From: Dipetalonema caudispina
Taxonomy: Eukaryota > Nematoda > Chromadorea > Rhabditida > Onchocercidae
Direction of reading: 5' to 3'
Assembly (NCBI GenBank): GCA_013365325.1
Contig: JABVXV010000021.1
Span: 62,001 to 126,000, forward strand
Length of the DNA stretch: 64,000 nt
The notes below the pieces were generated by a model. The model was given only the letters and a program-made list of their open reading frames with translations, was not told the origin of the DNA and did no database searches. This document shows, piece after piece, positions 48,618 through 62,368 of this stretch. Position 1 is the stretch's first letter; each line of letters begins with the position of its first letter. Position numbers and translations under genes: made by a program.

Positions 48618-51600
48618 TTAAAACTTGAACCCACGCAGATATTTTATATATCGTGCAAAATGACCCGTTTCTCTTTGCACATATACCCGGAAAGAACGAA
48701 AATCATCCAAACGATTAACGATACCATCTGCATCAAATGATAGCCCATCCGTTTGAGTACTACTCGTCTCAGTCAGTTTTCTTTCATCCTCAGTCTGGGT
48801 TGCCGTGGAACATCTAAAACAATGAAAGTATTGTTGCCGTATGAATAATTTTTGTACGAATATCGATATACGAAAGACTGGAACTATAATAGTAGAATAA
48901 TACAGTGAATCCGTTGTATATTTGAAAAACAAAAATTCTTCAAATTTTTTTGAACGGGAAATCAGTGCAAAATAAAGTCGGTTGAAATGATGCAGAAAAA
49001 GCTCACATCTCCGGTACTTCCGTTGTTGTCATACATTCCCTTATCTTACCCAGTCCCAAAACCAGTTCGTAATTGAATCTTGACTTAACCCTAGTAAGTT
49101 TCGCCTTCAATTCTTCGGAAGCTTCATATCTTGTATCATTCTAAACACTTTTAATTCATTAAATTTGGAACTATAAATTCTGACATAAAATACACAAATG
49201 GACACTACTGTTTGAAAACTATTTGTTGGACATTATGAACGTTGGATCATAATTCTAGCCATTAAATTTATTTTGGTTCTGAATATTGCACAAATAAGGA
49301 ACGAATAAAACGAAATAAGAATAAAGAAAAGAGGTGGAATTAGAACCTTTTTCCGCTCCGGATTCAGCTCCACCAAATTAGAACTTCCTTCCAAACTGGA
49401 TCTCCTCATGTATTTTTCGGTTGCCCGATCAACTGGGGATTCCTGGTAATTAAATTAAATCATCCATATATCTAAATTATTCAAATGGTAACATAACAGA
49501 AGCCTTTTTTACAACGCTATAAATAAAACTGCTAAAGAACCTTACAAAACATATTGGAAATCGAATTTTTGCGCGATCTTATACTTTCAAAAAAAAAAAA
49601 AAATCCCTCAACTGGTGCACTCTATTGAGCAAAAATTTTGTTTTCAAAGCAAAACAGCAACGATAATGTCACTGCCTACTGGAATTTTATGAATTAGTCA
49701 AATTTCCAAAAAAGTAGTACGTAATATATTGAAATTGCGTCCTATCCAGCAAATTGAGAAGCAAGAATTCTACAATAAAAAGCTTTTTCGAATAACGTTA
49801 TCTGCAAGAAACTCCCAGAAAAATGGAATAAGACTAATGTCCAATAAAACTAATGCTGTCAATCAAAAAAATTCAGTCTTCACAGTGTATTCAGTTGTCG
49901 GCTAAAATTCTTGCTTTGGTATCAAAATAAATTCTCGGACTCACTGAATCTGGTTCATATCTCGGAAGATTTTCCAGAAGTGATTCATCAAAATCCCCAA
50001 ATTCAAGTTCCTTGGAATTAGAAATACCAACATAATTCGTTGATGAACCGGTCGGTTTTACCTCATGCATATTTTCTTTACTTTCTCCCTTCAAATGAAT
50101 AATATTGTTTGTTGAATCTACAGTAATACACTGAACTGAGTGATTTCAACAACTTTACTATTAACTTACTTTATGAAATCCACCAGTCAAAAATGGTTCA
50201 TATCGTACAGTTGAACCGAAGCGAAGTTCGGCATATCGTAACCATTCCTCATCAGATAATACATTTCGAACATCAAGAATTTGATTTCTCAGATACCTTC
50301 TCTTCTTACAACCCGTATAATGTCTTGGCATGCTAATTTCCTTATCCACCATGAAATCTGCTTTGACGTTCAACAAGTAAAGAGGTCTTTCGTGATGAAA
50401 TCTTTCAAGAGTACTTATGTCCTGACTGTTTTTATTTATAGTGCTCATGCGTAATGTCATCAGAGTATTTTCTCGCGCTAAGTCCAAGTCATACGGTGAT
50501 TGTATCTGTAAAAAGTTCTCAGTCAAAATCATACAAATGTCTAATAAGTTAGCGAACAAACACACGAAAAGCGATTCAATCAAACAGTTGTTATACTCCG
50601 TAGCGCGCCCATCAGTTAAGCTATCAACGGCTCTTAATAATTAGTTTTTTCATTGACCAATCTGTGGCAGCTTTGTTGGTCCGTTTTAAGATTCTAACGT
50701 TATTATGCTCAAAGTTCCATCACTTTATGCTACAAAAATTTTGCAACTAACTTAATCAATCCAATTATTGCCAAGTTAAAATCTATGAATAAACGGGTAA
50801 ATAAGGAACAAATAAATAAAGGGACCTTTAACGCAACCAACTTCTTCAAAAGTGTGTCAGGGATTTCATTGTTCTTCATATTGCTATATATGTTGTGCAA
50901 ATCTTGACTCGAATAGATACGCTTCTTTGATTTCTGATGTAACGGAATCTTGTCTTCCGAGAATTCAGATACTTCTTTTTCTTTACATTCCGGCACATTA
51001 TGTGAGCCAAATTGCACGAACTCATATGCGTTTTCCTCACCTTCCTTATCATTATAGCCTTGCTGATTACGCCAATTCTTTGTTGCGTATGGCTAAAAGA
51101 GAACTGTTACAAATTGTCCTAACATTACTTATATCAGCAATAATGAAGCGAAGATAATTTCAATTCCAAACTTAATTCCGAAAAGACAAACTTGGATCTC
51201 TGATGAACAGTTTGCACCCTGAAAGTAGCAGTGAAATCATTTTTATTACGAAACTATACCAGTGTATTCAATACCTACACGAAAGTCTTCAGAACTGTTG
51301 AAAAATCCGTCGTCATAGATCAGATTGCTAGGCCAATCCTCTCTTGCTCGTAACAGCTTAATTTGAAGTTTTCCCTCGACAGCGAAATCACTGAACAGCT
51401 TCAACTCTTTATCACTATTGATAATTGTGAATGCAGCGCCCTGTGTACCTGAAGAACATACATATTTAGTATACCCATTTACAGCAAAAACAGAACTACA
51501 ATTAAATCTGTAGCACAATTTTTCGCGATTTTAGATTTAATAATACCAAAACGTCCAGCACGCCCAATTCGATGCAAATAGGTGGATAACACAAGTGGAC

Positions 51601-53697
51601 TTCCATAATTGACTACAATATTGACGCCTGGAGCATCAATTCCTCGTGCTGTCTAAAACAGTAATTTAGAACTATAAGAACATGAAAAATATCGCACTAT
51701 GACAGGCAGCAAAGAAAACTGTGTAGGAAAAAAAGAAAGACGGATTCAAAATATTCTTCAGACTCTCAATCGAAGTCTTCATAAACTTACAAGATCCGTT
51801 GAAACGAGTAGTTTAACCATGCAGTTTTTCAGTCGTCGTATCGCTTTTGTGCGATCAGTCTGTGGCATGCTGCCAGAAATGCAAACCACATCAAATTTTG
51901 CTTGGCGTAAATCCGCACAAAGCTCGTCACATCTAAAATGAAATTCCGGTACATCGAGAGTTACATTTTAAATGTTATTTTCCATTAATTATACATAAAC
52001 AAATGCATTAATTATATTACTTGTAATCTTTCAAAACCACATCTCAAGTACACTGTAAAACTCATTTTTTATGATCGTTGACGAAGATGATACATTGGCC
52101 ATAACGAAGGCGAATAAGCAAGCGTAGTAGAATATTCATTTTCCTGATTCCATTGCGGGCAACAATCACATATTGTTTGACACCAAGTAATTGTGGATCT
52201 CTATCTACACGCACCAAATGTACATCTGCAGGATAGTTATCTTGACACAAAAGATTTAAACATAGAATACTGACAAACAATGGACAGAAATCTGCAGATA
52301 TAATGAAAACCAAGAAATCAAATTTCCACAGAGGTGCAAGAATTACTCTCAAAGAAATCCGATTCAAGCAACGTAGTGAAGGACAAGTGGTGGTAAGTTA
52401 CAATAGGATTATAATAAAGTATTAATAGTCGGAAAACTCAAACTTTTCAAGAAGCTAAAAAGTACAGGCTGATCAGGATAATACTGTTGAAACACTACCC
52501 ATCTAGTGAATACATTAAAAGGAATGCTTTGACCGCAGCCCTTAGGCAAATCTAAGTGATCATGCTGTTATAGTGCACATCATGCACTGATGATAACCGG
52601 TCGATTTCGTTAGTCGTGTTGGTGGAGAACGTAAAATTAAATAATAAACCTCTCATGTAGTGCGCAAGAGTTGTATCCAATCGATATGGATAAGTAGCCG
52701 AGAACACAGCTACTTGCTTTTCCGGTGGCAGTGCCGAGAACAGAAAACTAAATGAAATTAAATTTAACAGTCGGAAGATAAGCAAAGAAAAGCTGCAATT
52801 CTCTAGCTTTGTAATTTGATATAACAAAATTAAAAAAGTTTCTCAGTATTGTAGACCTAAAAACGATATCTCCCAATGTCTCCATTTCAATTCATGACAA
52901 CTTCAACTGGTATCAGCAAACTAACTTGATTTCTTTCTGAAAATTGTCTTCCATAAGCTTATCGGCTTCGTCCAGAACAAACAATCGTACATAGGAAAGC
53001 CGTAATGCGTTAATTCGAACAAGATGGCAGAGACGGCCTGTTGTTCCAACAACAATGTGAATACTTTTTTTGAGTTTTTGAATATCTTCCGCAACACCTT
53101 TCTCATTTCCGCCGACAAACATCCTAATAACAACCAACGGATTATGTGATGCATAACTGACTAGTAAAAAAAAAAAGCATTTAATTATTTGAGAAGGATT
53201 ACCCCACATGGATCACAGCAGGAGCAAGCATTCTGATATATGAGACTATCTGAGAAGCAATTTCACGAGTTGGAGCTACGATTAACACTTGAGGACGTCC
53301 GAACTGTGCATTCAAGTTTTCTACAGCCAGCAATGAAAAGACCATCGTTTTTCCAGTTCCAGATTTCGCCTGCACCAACAAATCTGCAATAAGCCTTAAT
53401 TAGCCTCTAGCCAAATTCCGAAGCAGAACAGGTAAAAATGTCTAGAAATTCAATGGCAATATTTAACGAGTTATACTACGCGATACTTTATAGACAAAGT
53501 GAATTACCAAGTCCAAGCATGCCAGATGGAATTGCTCGAGCTTGTACTGGAGATGGCTTGGTGAAACCAGCTTTAGCTAATGCGTTCAACGAAGTTCGAT
53601 TAAGCATTAATGAACTGAAGTCGGGAACATCCGCCTCAACATCCATCGTTCGTACTACTTCTCCCATATCCATGGCAAGGCTAAAACTTCCATACAT
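48618..53697 (-). CDS. mel-46: DEAD-box RNA helicase, DDX20/Gemin3 (MEL-46) orthologue
   Basis: ATP-dependent helicase; the vertebrate homologue belongs to the SMN complex that assembles snRNPs. Exons in transcript order: 53508-53697, 53203-53383, 52926-53123, 52650-52747, 52066-52240, 51791-51932, 51547-51652, 51279-51448, 51192-51218, 50826-51092, 50170-50505, 49945-50088, 49347-49442, 49007-49140, 48618-48813; 819 residues, near human length. Motifs: Q motif GFTKPSPVQ (44-52), motif I AKSGTGKT (69-76), APTREIA, TTGR (usual TPGR), DEAD (175-178), SAT (206-208), STDLTARGID and HRIGRAGR (355-362). DDX20-specific likeness is in [23 protein letters not shown] and LLGVKQY. The long C-terminal half lacks a known domain. 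Met at 53673, seven bases after a TTTTAG acceptor, is a likely alternative start and could mark trans-splicing. The donor after exon 5 reads ATGAGT, not GT. Exons 9-15 rest mainly on phase and splice sites. Confidence 0.9.
52060..52065 (-). other. mel-46: Non-GT splice donor (ATGAGT) in helicase gene
   Basis: The protein alignment expected for the family places the exon 5/6 junction inside ...NDHKK-CDEL..., giving a gap-free 22-residue spacing between the motif IV Phe and CISG. That junction needs a donor reading ATGAGT where GTGAGT is expected, and the unspliced frame meets TGA at once. Alternatives are an in-frame splice from GTCAAC (52084-52079) to an acceptor after GACGAG, dropping nine residues, or a base error. 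Confidence 0.55.
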
Positions 53698-55911
53698 TTA
53701 AAATCCATATAGCAAATGCAACCTTTGGCGAACTTTCATTTCAATCTCTTCTCTTGTCACAGAACGATATCATTCTTAATTTTTAATGGATGCCTCATTT
53801 CTGGCAACCTCTTCACTCATTATTTGACAAGCTGTCTATTCTCACCTCTCCATTAAAAAATAGAGGAAGAAGAGTTATCAGTATAAGTAGGACAACAGAG
53901 AAGCAGGAATTTTAGAATATCATCAATCGAGTACAGAACAACTCTACGTTTCTTATTAATACTCAGAGAGCATTATTACTCGTCTTTGATGTATGAAATG
54001 CGATTTTTCATAACGTCTTACGACTTCTCGCAAACTTTCATCCCAATTTCTCGCAGCCCTGAAACTTATAACCACCCATCAGCAAAACACTATATAACCT
54101 TCACCATCTACCCACCAGCCAGTCATAAATCTCCGAGACCTCCCGCACTAATCACACCATATCTCCCGCCTTTTCACCGAAAAAATAAGCAAAAAGCAAG
54201 CATATAGCTTTGCGCAATGGTTCGTTGCGAAAATATCCATCCTACGGTCAATCGCGGTCATTGTCCCTTTTTATACAGTGACATTTAGAGGGATATTTCG
54301 TGAGAAGATGGTTGTAATTCATAAGATGGGACTGTATGCTGCCTTTTGGAAAATTTCATCCTTTCCATAATTTTTGAATTCCATTATGTTTTTCCAACTC
54401 CTATCAGCCATGGAATAGCAAATGGTTTCTTTTTGTAAAAGCAAAGATAGAAAAAAAAGTTCCTTGAAGATGAACGCCTGTAAGATTTAAGTTATCGTAC
54501 TGAATTTGAAGATGAAATTTGCTTGGAATTTCTGCGCATTTAGATATTTGATAACTGTTCCAACTTTCAGTATCATGTTAGCAGTAGTTTTGCCACTTCC
54601 TCCCGTTTTCATTTTCAACCGGTCAAGTCAAAAAAGTAGAAGTCAGTCAGCTACCAACGAGGCTGATAAGTATCCTTACCCACTTTATCCCTTTAGAGCA
54701 CAAGAGAAAGATATGCAATAAGTTCCGGTCAAAAAAACAAAATAACCTGTCAGTCGTTTTTCTTAAAGTTAAATTAATTTCATGAATCCAGGATGATCGA
54801 AATTTTAGTCATAACAAACGAATTGTGAAGGTTTATCCAAGTTTTGTACGAAGCTAATCAACTAAAGACAATTTGTAATAGAGAAATCGATTAAATCCTT
54901 GATTCTTAGGCGCTGAAGCATGATTGTGCACACTGTACAGAATGAGAAAGTGACGTATGATGAAATATTAAAGACTTTTTGGGAATGAATAACTATTACT
55001 CAATGATAAACATGATTAACACTATACTTGGCTTTAAGTTCCGTAAAATAACCGCTTTAGAGACATTTTTGTCACTTAACAACGAAATGACTCATATTTC
55101 CATACGTGGAATTCTCTATCACTTTTCATTTAGGAGAATTTCAGTCTTTTTTGTGCGGGTAGTTCCAGTATAAGGAAATATGCAACCGGCTCTAATTATT
55201 GAATATCTCAAGGTCATTCAGTCACTTCACTGTATTGAAGAGTTACCGAAAATAAGTGTGGCTCACTGGAATAAGTCAGAAGGCAAAACAAATTATCCTC
55301 AAATATCTGAGGCGTTATTTTTCCGTCTCTAAATTCCTAACATGCAACTTAATCAAAAAGATCTAAGGAAGATGTAAGAAGAATCAAGAGCAAATTGCTG
55401 CCATATTATAAAACATTTGATGCGGAAGGGCGGGAAAAAGTAAATCGTGGACATGAAGATTCTTATCACTGTATGTGCGAAACAAATCATTACAATATCT
55501 TCATATCACGCTGGGCACCGTAATGGTCATTTTACTGAATCAGTGACTGACACAATTCTTCGTTGCAGGATTCAAAACAGTGTCTTGTAAAAAGCCTACG
55601 GATATGAATTAAACTTTAGCTGATACTCTTTGTCTAATGAATACTTGGTAACTGCTGAGAGTATTCCATATTTATTCCATTATGATGTGTGATATACTAT
55701 GGCACATGAATTATAAAGTGTTATTAACATAATGGCAAACAATAATATGTATTACAATCAGAGTTAAAAAACAAAACCGTAAATTACAATCAGATTTTGC
55801 ATTGGAAAAGAGCAAGTTATAGCGAGCAGAAAAAGTACCAACACGGGTTTCTTGATAAGAAAAACAGGTCGACGACAGAATCGTCCTCTTCGTGATGAAA
55901 AATTTACTGCT
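53698..55911. other. Region between helicase and dipeptidase genes
   Basis: About 2.2 kb upstream of the helicase gene. It should include its promoter and the 3' UTR of the dipeptidase gene. Nothing recognisable apart from the small open frame at 54506-54721 described separately. Confidence 0.5.
54506..54721 (+). other. Small open frame with hydrophobic N-terminus
   Basis: Open for 71 codons from ATG 54506, or 48 codons from an ATG at 54576, four bases after a TTTCAG acceptor-like sequence. The second option begins MLAVVLPLPPVFIF, a possible secretion signal, followed by a Ser/Gln/Tyr/Pro-rich tail. No family recognised. It may be chance, but the acceptor-then-ATG arrangement fits a trans-spliced single-exon gene. 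Confidence 0.2.
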
Positions 55912-58900
55912 TCAGAGAGCACTTAGCTCAAGGATGTAAGCTCCCAACAATTTGATGCCCTCCATATAATTTACCAAATTTATTTTTTCGTTCTGTGAAT
56001 GGGCCATATCATCTGATGATCCGATGGGCAATAAGAGCACGCTGCTTCGGGTCAGTTCTTGAAATATTAAGGTGACTGGTATGCTACCACCTTCTCGAAT
56101 ATAATCCGGTTCCACTCCATAGACTGAAAATGCACTTGTAATACGGCAGTGCAGAGTTCGATTAGTGAATGAAAAACACCGTACCTTTCTGGATAGCTTT
56201 CGCTGCACACTGGTAGTGTGGATCTTTGAAATCAGATAACCAGTAAACACCCGAATGAAGTGGCTTTATCCTGGAATAATCTCCTTTATCCAAACCAATT
56301 ATAAAGCAGGATAAGACTTCTAATGGATAACGATTATTTAAGTATTTACTCGAAGTGGTTGGGAGAACCTCTAGTCTTCCATAACGCGTTCAAATGATGT
56401 ATAACAAGGCTGTCCACCTTCGCTGGCTCCATGTTTGGTACAAGTCGAATGCTGAACTTTCCAATTACTTTCGCTGGAATGATCGTTTTCGCATCTTCGC
56501 CACTAGATGCTCCTGCGATTCCTTTAATGAACAGAACATGTTAAAAAATACATAAAACGCATAACTCTATGTAATAACGTTAAATGCTTGAATTATCGCA
56601 ATCAGAAAAAGCAACAAGACAGCAGGCATATTACTATTCATGAAACTCACATAATTATAAGATACAAAAATAATGAATGGCATAATTATAGCTAGATCTA
56701 TAATGATAAAAATCTAAAATAAACAAATACACCATGAAGTGAAAGAGTAGGATATCTCCATCGACTCATCAGTATCTTTTCTTTCGAATCGCTTAATAAT
56801 TTGAAGGCACCAATATCGGCACGATACTCTTCCTGAACAATGAAGAATTGATTTAATTTGATGGTATGATGACAATAAATATGCATACCACATCGAAGTC
56901 GAGGGTTTTGTACAATTTCATTTCTTCCTCCGTTACTGGAGCCACCAAATCCATAATACCTTCGATCATGATACTTCCCTCCACATCCGTTAACTGACTC
57001 ATCACCCAAACTAAATCTGACATTGGCTCGTATCTAAATTAGAACAAACAGTACCTTACATGGTCTCCGCTACAGTTTTAGGCACTTCACGATTGAAGCT
57101 CATGGTAACAATGGAATGGCTTACACATTGTGATGGAGAATTTCAACAAATAATATTGTATTATTAGCAACCGAACATAGAATTATACGGAATTTAAGAG
57201 GATAGCATAAACCGACAAACCATGTTGTTTCTTTTTTGTTTCCTAGTATTAAATAAGAGTGCCCTTTTTCCATTTTTTTTCTTTTTTTTTTTTTTTTTTT
57301 TTCAGTAAGAAAGATAAAAATATGACTATGATATGAACAAAAAAAGTCCCTTAGATCAAATTTCCATAGTGCATTTAAATGAAGAGTCAAAAATGAACTT
57401 ACATGGAGCCTCCGAAGACACCGCTATGTAAGTCCTGTTTGCAACCGGTTATCTCGATGAAATAATAGCACAAACCCCTAAGACATAGTACACAAATAAT
57501 GGAATGAGAAGAGAGAGAATAAAAACTATTAATAGAAAATGTTGTCACTTTTTCATCAGATCTATGGAAAACCTTAAACATACCTAATTACTGATGCAGA
57601 TATATACAAAAATGGGAGGAAGTAAGAGTGTTAATGCAAGAGAAAGGTTTGATAAAATATGCAGTAATTTTAATATTACAATTTGTAAGTCAAAAATCAA
57701 ACTGGACAACCTCAAGCCGTATGAAATGCAAGGTTTAGTTTTGCCAAGCCAATAGCTGTCAGATATGCAGATAAAGCTGACATCATTTAGGAAAGTATCT
57801 TTCTTCTCCTTTAGTATTTCTTCCAGTCCTAGCGAACCACTTTCTTCCATTGCTTCGAAACAGAACTTCAAATAAGTGGAATGTATAACAGTGCACGAAT
57901 GCACTGCTACAGAAACAATCAATGCTACTTTTTCGATGGTAATATGTAATCGGAATTAGCATGTTTTCTTTCCATAATTTCTCTTTATAGGGATCTTGAC
58001 TTCAGATAAAATTAATAGAAACTTCCGTGATCATTCTGAATTCACTTCTTCAAAGTAACTGGATGATATATATTACAACCCACAGCACTACTGTTCTTGA
58101 ACGGTCTAGGTTATAATTTATATAATCCACTAATTTTCTGCAAATATTGAAGCACTACCGTTATTATCCACATAGAGTTTGTTAGACATTTAATATGGGA
58201 AGCACCCCGCCAAGCCATGAAAAATCATAGCGATGATAGCCTATCGATTAGTACTCGTATATCTGAAGCCTAAATTCCATACGGCTAAGTACTCAGTTAT
58301 TTTTTTGAACTGCTCAAATTATACCTTTATATTCACTGGTATTGGGATTTCACATTTACAAAATATGTCCAGTGCATTTATCCACGCAACTACTGGCCCT
58401 TTGTCGTCGGTTGAGCCACGACCATATAATTTCCCATCCTGAAAAGCAGTTTTGTATATAACTTGTTTTTATTCGAAGAAAAAGACCTAAAAGCTATGAA
58501 ATCATGTCATGACAATTGAATTTATCACAACGATCTTTCAAAATTTCTAAACAGATTAAGGCATTCTGGAAATAGCTCATATTGCTGTGACACCTCATGA
58601 GTGCCAGTTCCTTCCTATCCAATATAAAGTAGCCATTGAAACTCATTTCCAAACCTGAAATGTTCAGAAAATATACTGAATGTGAAACCGGAATTATAAA
58701 TAATACATGATGCACCTTTTCGACAAGACTGAAAGGTTCTGTATTCCAACCATCCGAATTTTCGGCAGGCTGTACATCTAAATGGCCATAAATGAGAAGT
58801 GTTTTCTTGGCCTTATCATTACCAAGCGTACCAAACAAAACTGGAGGAAGATTGATTCTGGAACCATCCGATAATGTTTGCTTTCCAGTGTCGCACAGCT

Positions 58901-59854
58901 CCACTTTGACGCCTAATCTTTCCATTTGCTGAAAACTAATCACTTTACTATAGATCTGCTATATAAAAAGGACAGATATCCCCTCGCAAAGTAAAAATAT
59001 GATTTTAAATGGTGATACTCACTAATGATTATTGCCTAAAGTTCCACATTGTATTGGATTTCCATACAAAAATAGAATCTAAAAAAGAATTATCTCCTTC
59101 ACCATAAATCTGTTATTTTCAATACAAGCAGCGTCTAAATGGACAATAGCTGTAGGCATGCAATTATAATGCATTCTGTGGTAAGGTTAATTCTGTTAAC
59201 AGAGAGTGATCCGAATATTGCAGATAATATAATCGTGGTACCATCTTCATCCACTGGACCATGCGTACAACGTCTGCACGTCGCTGCGGCTGTCCGGAAA
59301 CACTTGGTATAGCAATGGCTTCTCGCAATCGTTCAACAAACTTCTTCTGATTCGCATCAACTTCCCTGCAGAATTTACAATACCTTAAGTCTTCGTTTCC
59401 AACGCCTATGTACAAAGATGAGTATACATCCATCAGGTGCAATGTATGTGATATATCCTAACAGTTCATCCTCAATTGATTATTATAAAATCTAACTTCT
59501 GTTTTAAACATACCATTTGAATTAAAAGATCTTATTTTATACCAAAGAGTGGCTTACAACACACTAATACAGCTTCAGCAAGAAGTACCAGATCACTTGA
59601 GGCTTGATCTTCATATCCAACTCAGCAGTTCTGGTTGGAACGGTAATCTTCTGGCTTCGTAAATTATAAATTACCCTGCCGTAACGAACCTTCCTCTCTA
59701 TTTTTTATATATACATATCCACATACACATACAGGCTACTTTTGTAATCAACAGTATCAGCTACGCACAATACCGGTGGTAGTTCTTTTGATAAATGCAA
59801 AACATGCGTGAAAAGTGGGAAAAATTACTTGGCAAATTTGTGATAGAGATCCAT
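55912..59854 (-). CDS. Cytosolic non-specific dipeptidase (CNDP2-type, M20 metallopeptidase)
   Basis: Dinuclear metal peptidase cleaving dipeptides in the cytosol. Exons in transcript order: 59829-59854, 59242-59365, 58716-58928, 58325-58438, 57711-57865, 57403-57477, 56889-57033, 56733-56832, 56350-56521, 56185-56270, 55912-56123; phases continuous, 473 residues, matching the family. Metal and catalytic residues fall at the same numbers as I recall for human CNDP2: His99 in YGHLDVQP, Asp132 in [10 protein letters not shown], Glu166-Glu167 in AMEESGS, an Asp in CISDSYW, and His445 in AHSQNE. Other signatures are [41 protein letters not shown] and [12 protein letters not shown]. There is no signal peptide, so it is cytosolic. 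The first exon codes only MDLYHKFAK, with an acceptor-like TTTCAG 19 bases upstream (59874-59879). A minus-strand open frame at 56698-57009 is the wrong frame of exon 7. Confidence 0.93.
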
Positions 59855-59879
59855 CGCACCGTGGTAGTAGTAACTGAAA
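59855..59879 (-). promoter_or_regulatory. Possible trans-splice acceptor and short 5' UTR of the dipeptidase gene
   Basis: TTTCAG (59874-59879, minus strand) stands 19 bases before the start ATG at 59854. In nematodes this arrangement commonly marks a spliced-leader acceptor. A cis-spliced 5' UTR intron would look the same. Confidence 0.4.
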
Positions 59880-62368
59880 TGTCCTGCAAACACAGTTGAC
59901 GAAAAGAATGAGTAAGGCAACTGCGTTAATCCATATTCATCTCTTCTCAGTTATTGATTAATGGTCCAGTTCTTCATCTTACCCGATTCTATGCCAGATA
60001 CAGTTTTGTCCAAGTCACTCGAACGAAGCTCAAAACGTGAGTTGTCGCATCACTAATCCACTCAGCGGTTGAGTTACCTTTGTCTTAATAACTTTTCCAC
60101 AATATTAAGTTAGAAAAAAAAGGGTAGTAATTAACAATAAAACATTAGCGACATACAATGAATCGTAGAATCAATACAAATACTAATGTTGATACAGATG
60201 CACTAATAAGACAGCAACACACGATGTACTATGCTCTCTTTCTCCCTAAACAGAGAAACAACAAGATAATTTTGATCAACAACGCTCTTATGATTTCATT
60301 GTAAACGCCGGAATTCTATGCATTCTGTAGCACTCTAATACCCACAAGGGGAAAAAACAGAGAGGGAGAGAAAAAAAAAAAAAAACAAGAAAAAAAGATT
60401 AATGAAACCGATAGAATGTCACGCTTTGATATAGAATCAAAAAACTGGTTCATTTTTTGCTAACCCTAGCAAATTATTTGTCGTCTATTTTTAAAACGTC
60501 CCACAAGAACACCATTTGAGCGTTATGCTTGAGGGTCCTCAAACATCTATTGCCCATTATTCTGCAGGTTGCTACCATTGCTTCTTACAAGCAAATCGTA
60601 ACCTCTAAATCCCTGAAATGAATCATTACTGGGATTTCTTGATCAGTAAAGTAGTTTCACATTTCGTAGCCGTGTAATTCACGAAGAGTTCATGTAGCTT
60701 CGTCAATTTTTTTTTTTTTTTTTTTTTTTTTGTTCCTTGATAAGTTGAACTACTCATCACTTATTCACTCACTCTCAACCCGCTTCATTTCTATTCAATC
60801 ACATTATGCAAGCAGCAATTCGATAAATATCATAAAACATAATTTTGATAGTTCCAGTGCAGCTAATGTCGAGGAAACTGTACGATTCCATGCGAATCAA
60901 ATCGCTAGCGCAAAGCACAAATTTTTCTTCCACATAATGACAACTTTTTCCATACACTTCGCAGTCAGTGTAAAGTTTTGAAGAGACACACCAATCAAAT
61001 CAATCTACATTTTAGTGCTTAGTCCTAAATAAGCCATGTACCAACAATAATAGTAACATTAATGCTCAATCAAACAACAGTAAATTTTTGCGTTCATAAT
61101 AAATATGACGTTATTCAAACAAAAAACGAAATATAGCACCTTGACTTATCCATCAATACCTTCTCTCAGCTTCATATTCCACATTATCGACCAATACAAC
61201 TTAACTTTTCACCTCATATCATTGTGTGATATTTGTGATAAACGATAGAGATTCTCATTCACATATACAACCATATTATGTACATGGCTTACATCCGTTT
61301 TGCAGCTCAACTCGAGCCAATGTTATGGTAACATAAACCTCTTTACAATCTGATACCCGCACAGGAAATGTTTCAATTTACCGCAAAACAATATGCATAG
61401 TTTTATAATAAACATAATTGATAATTGTAGAGTGAAACGATATACAAGAATTTCTAGTCCGATAACCTCGACCTTATTATCAACAAGGATTACATTCTAA
61501 AAAAAAAAAAAAGCTTTTATAAGTGCATATGCTAAAGTATGCCCCCCTAAACAGTAATCAATCTTACCGATGTTGTAAAGCGAATTTTGGATTGACTCAA
61601 GGCAAATACTTCTATAACGGTCACGACCATGAACACTGTGATCAGATGTTCGGTTGAACTTTCTGTAGATTTTGAGCTCTTTGGGACATTAAAACAAAAG
61701 TAGACAACAGTGAATAACATTAAGACGAGACAATCAGCTTTTTGAGCACTTTCTCATACAAACAAAACAAGCAGGACCAAATGATAGGACCTATAAAGTA
61801 TTGAAGAACTAAAATGGAAATATGAAGAAAGGAAGATTGACGTAAATGGGACTGGCAGCTTTAGAACATCCCCACCTAATTCAAAAAACGCAACCATTTC
61901 ACAACTAATTAGCGATTTATTGGTTCGCAATAAATCAAATCGGCTTTAACTACATCAGCATTTCAGTTTCTGCACGTAACACCATCGTAATCCTTTATTG
62001 CATTGAAGTAGAAGGACAGCTAATGGCCTTATATACAGTGCATTCGCCAGTGGATATCACAAATCACTGTGGAAAAGCTTCCAAAGAGCTTTACACTGTT
62101 TATAACGAGAACAAGTATTAAATTTTAGTGATAAGAAACTTTGGAAGTTAGGCGATCCTTTTAAAACACAGTGATAACAATTGCAGAACATAAATATCGT
62201 CTAACTTACGAACATGAGAGGAGTAGGGGGCATGTATAAATACTTTAACATATGAAAAACTTTGTAACAAATCAACAAGTGAAATCATGAGATCCACAAG
62301 GTGACTTACTGGGTATTCAACCCAACAACTTATCCTACCACAGTGGCTCAACAGCTAAACATAATGTT
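59880..62368. other. Intergenic region, dipeptidase to acyl-CoA reductase gene
   Basis: About 2.5 kb with no supported exon. It contains an A-rich run near 60369-60385, a T run of about 23 at 60709-60731 and a Ser/His/Asn-rich open frame (60730-60981) without motif. It probably holds the dipeptidase promoter and the 3' UTR of the reductase gene. Confidence 0.5.

Noticed and set aside
56698..57009. Minus-strand 103-codon open frame, Gly/Asn-rich
   Set aside because: It overlaps dipeptidase exon 7 (56889-57033) in the wrong frame; the correct frame reads [20 protein letters not shown] and matches the CNDP2 family.
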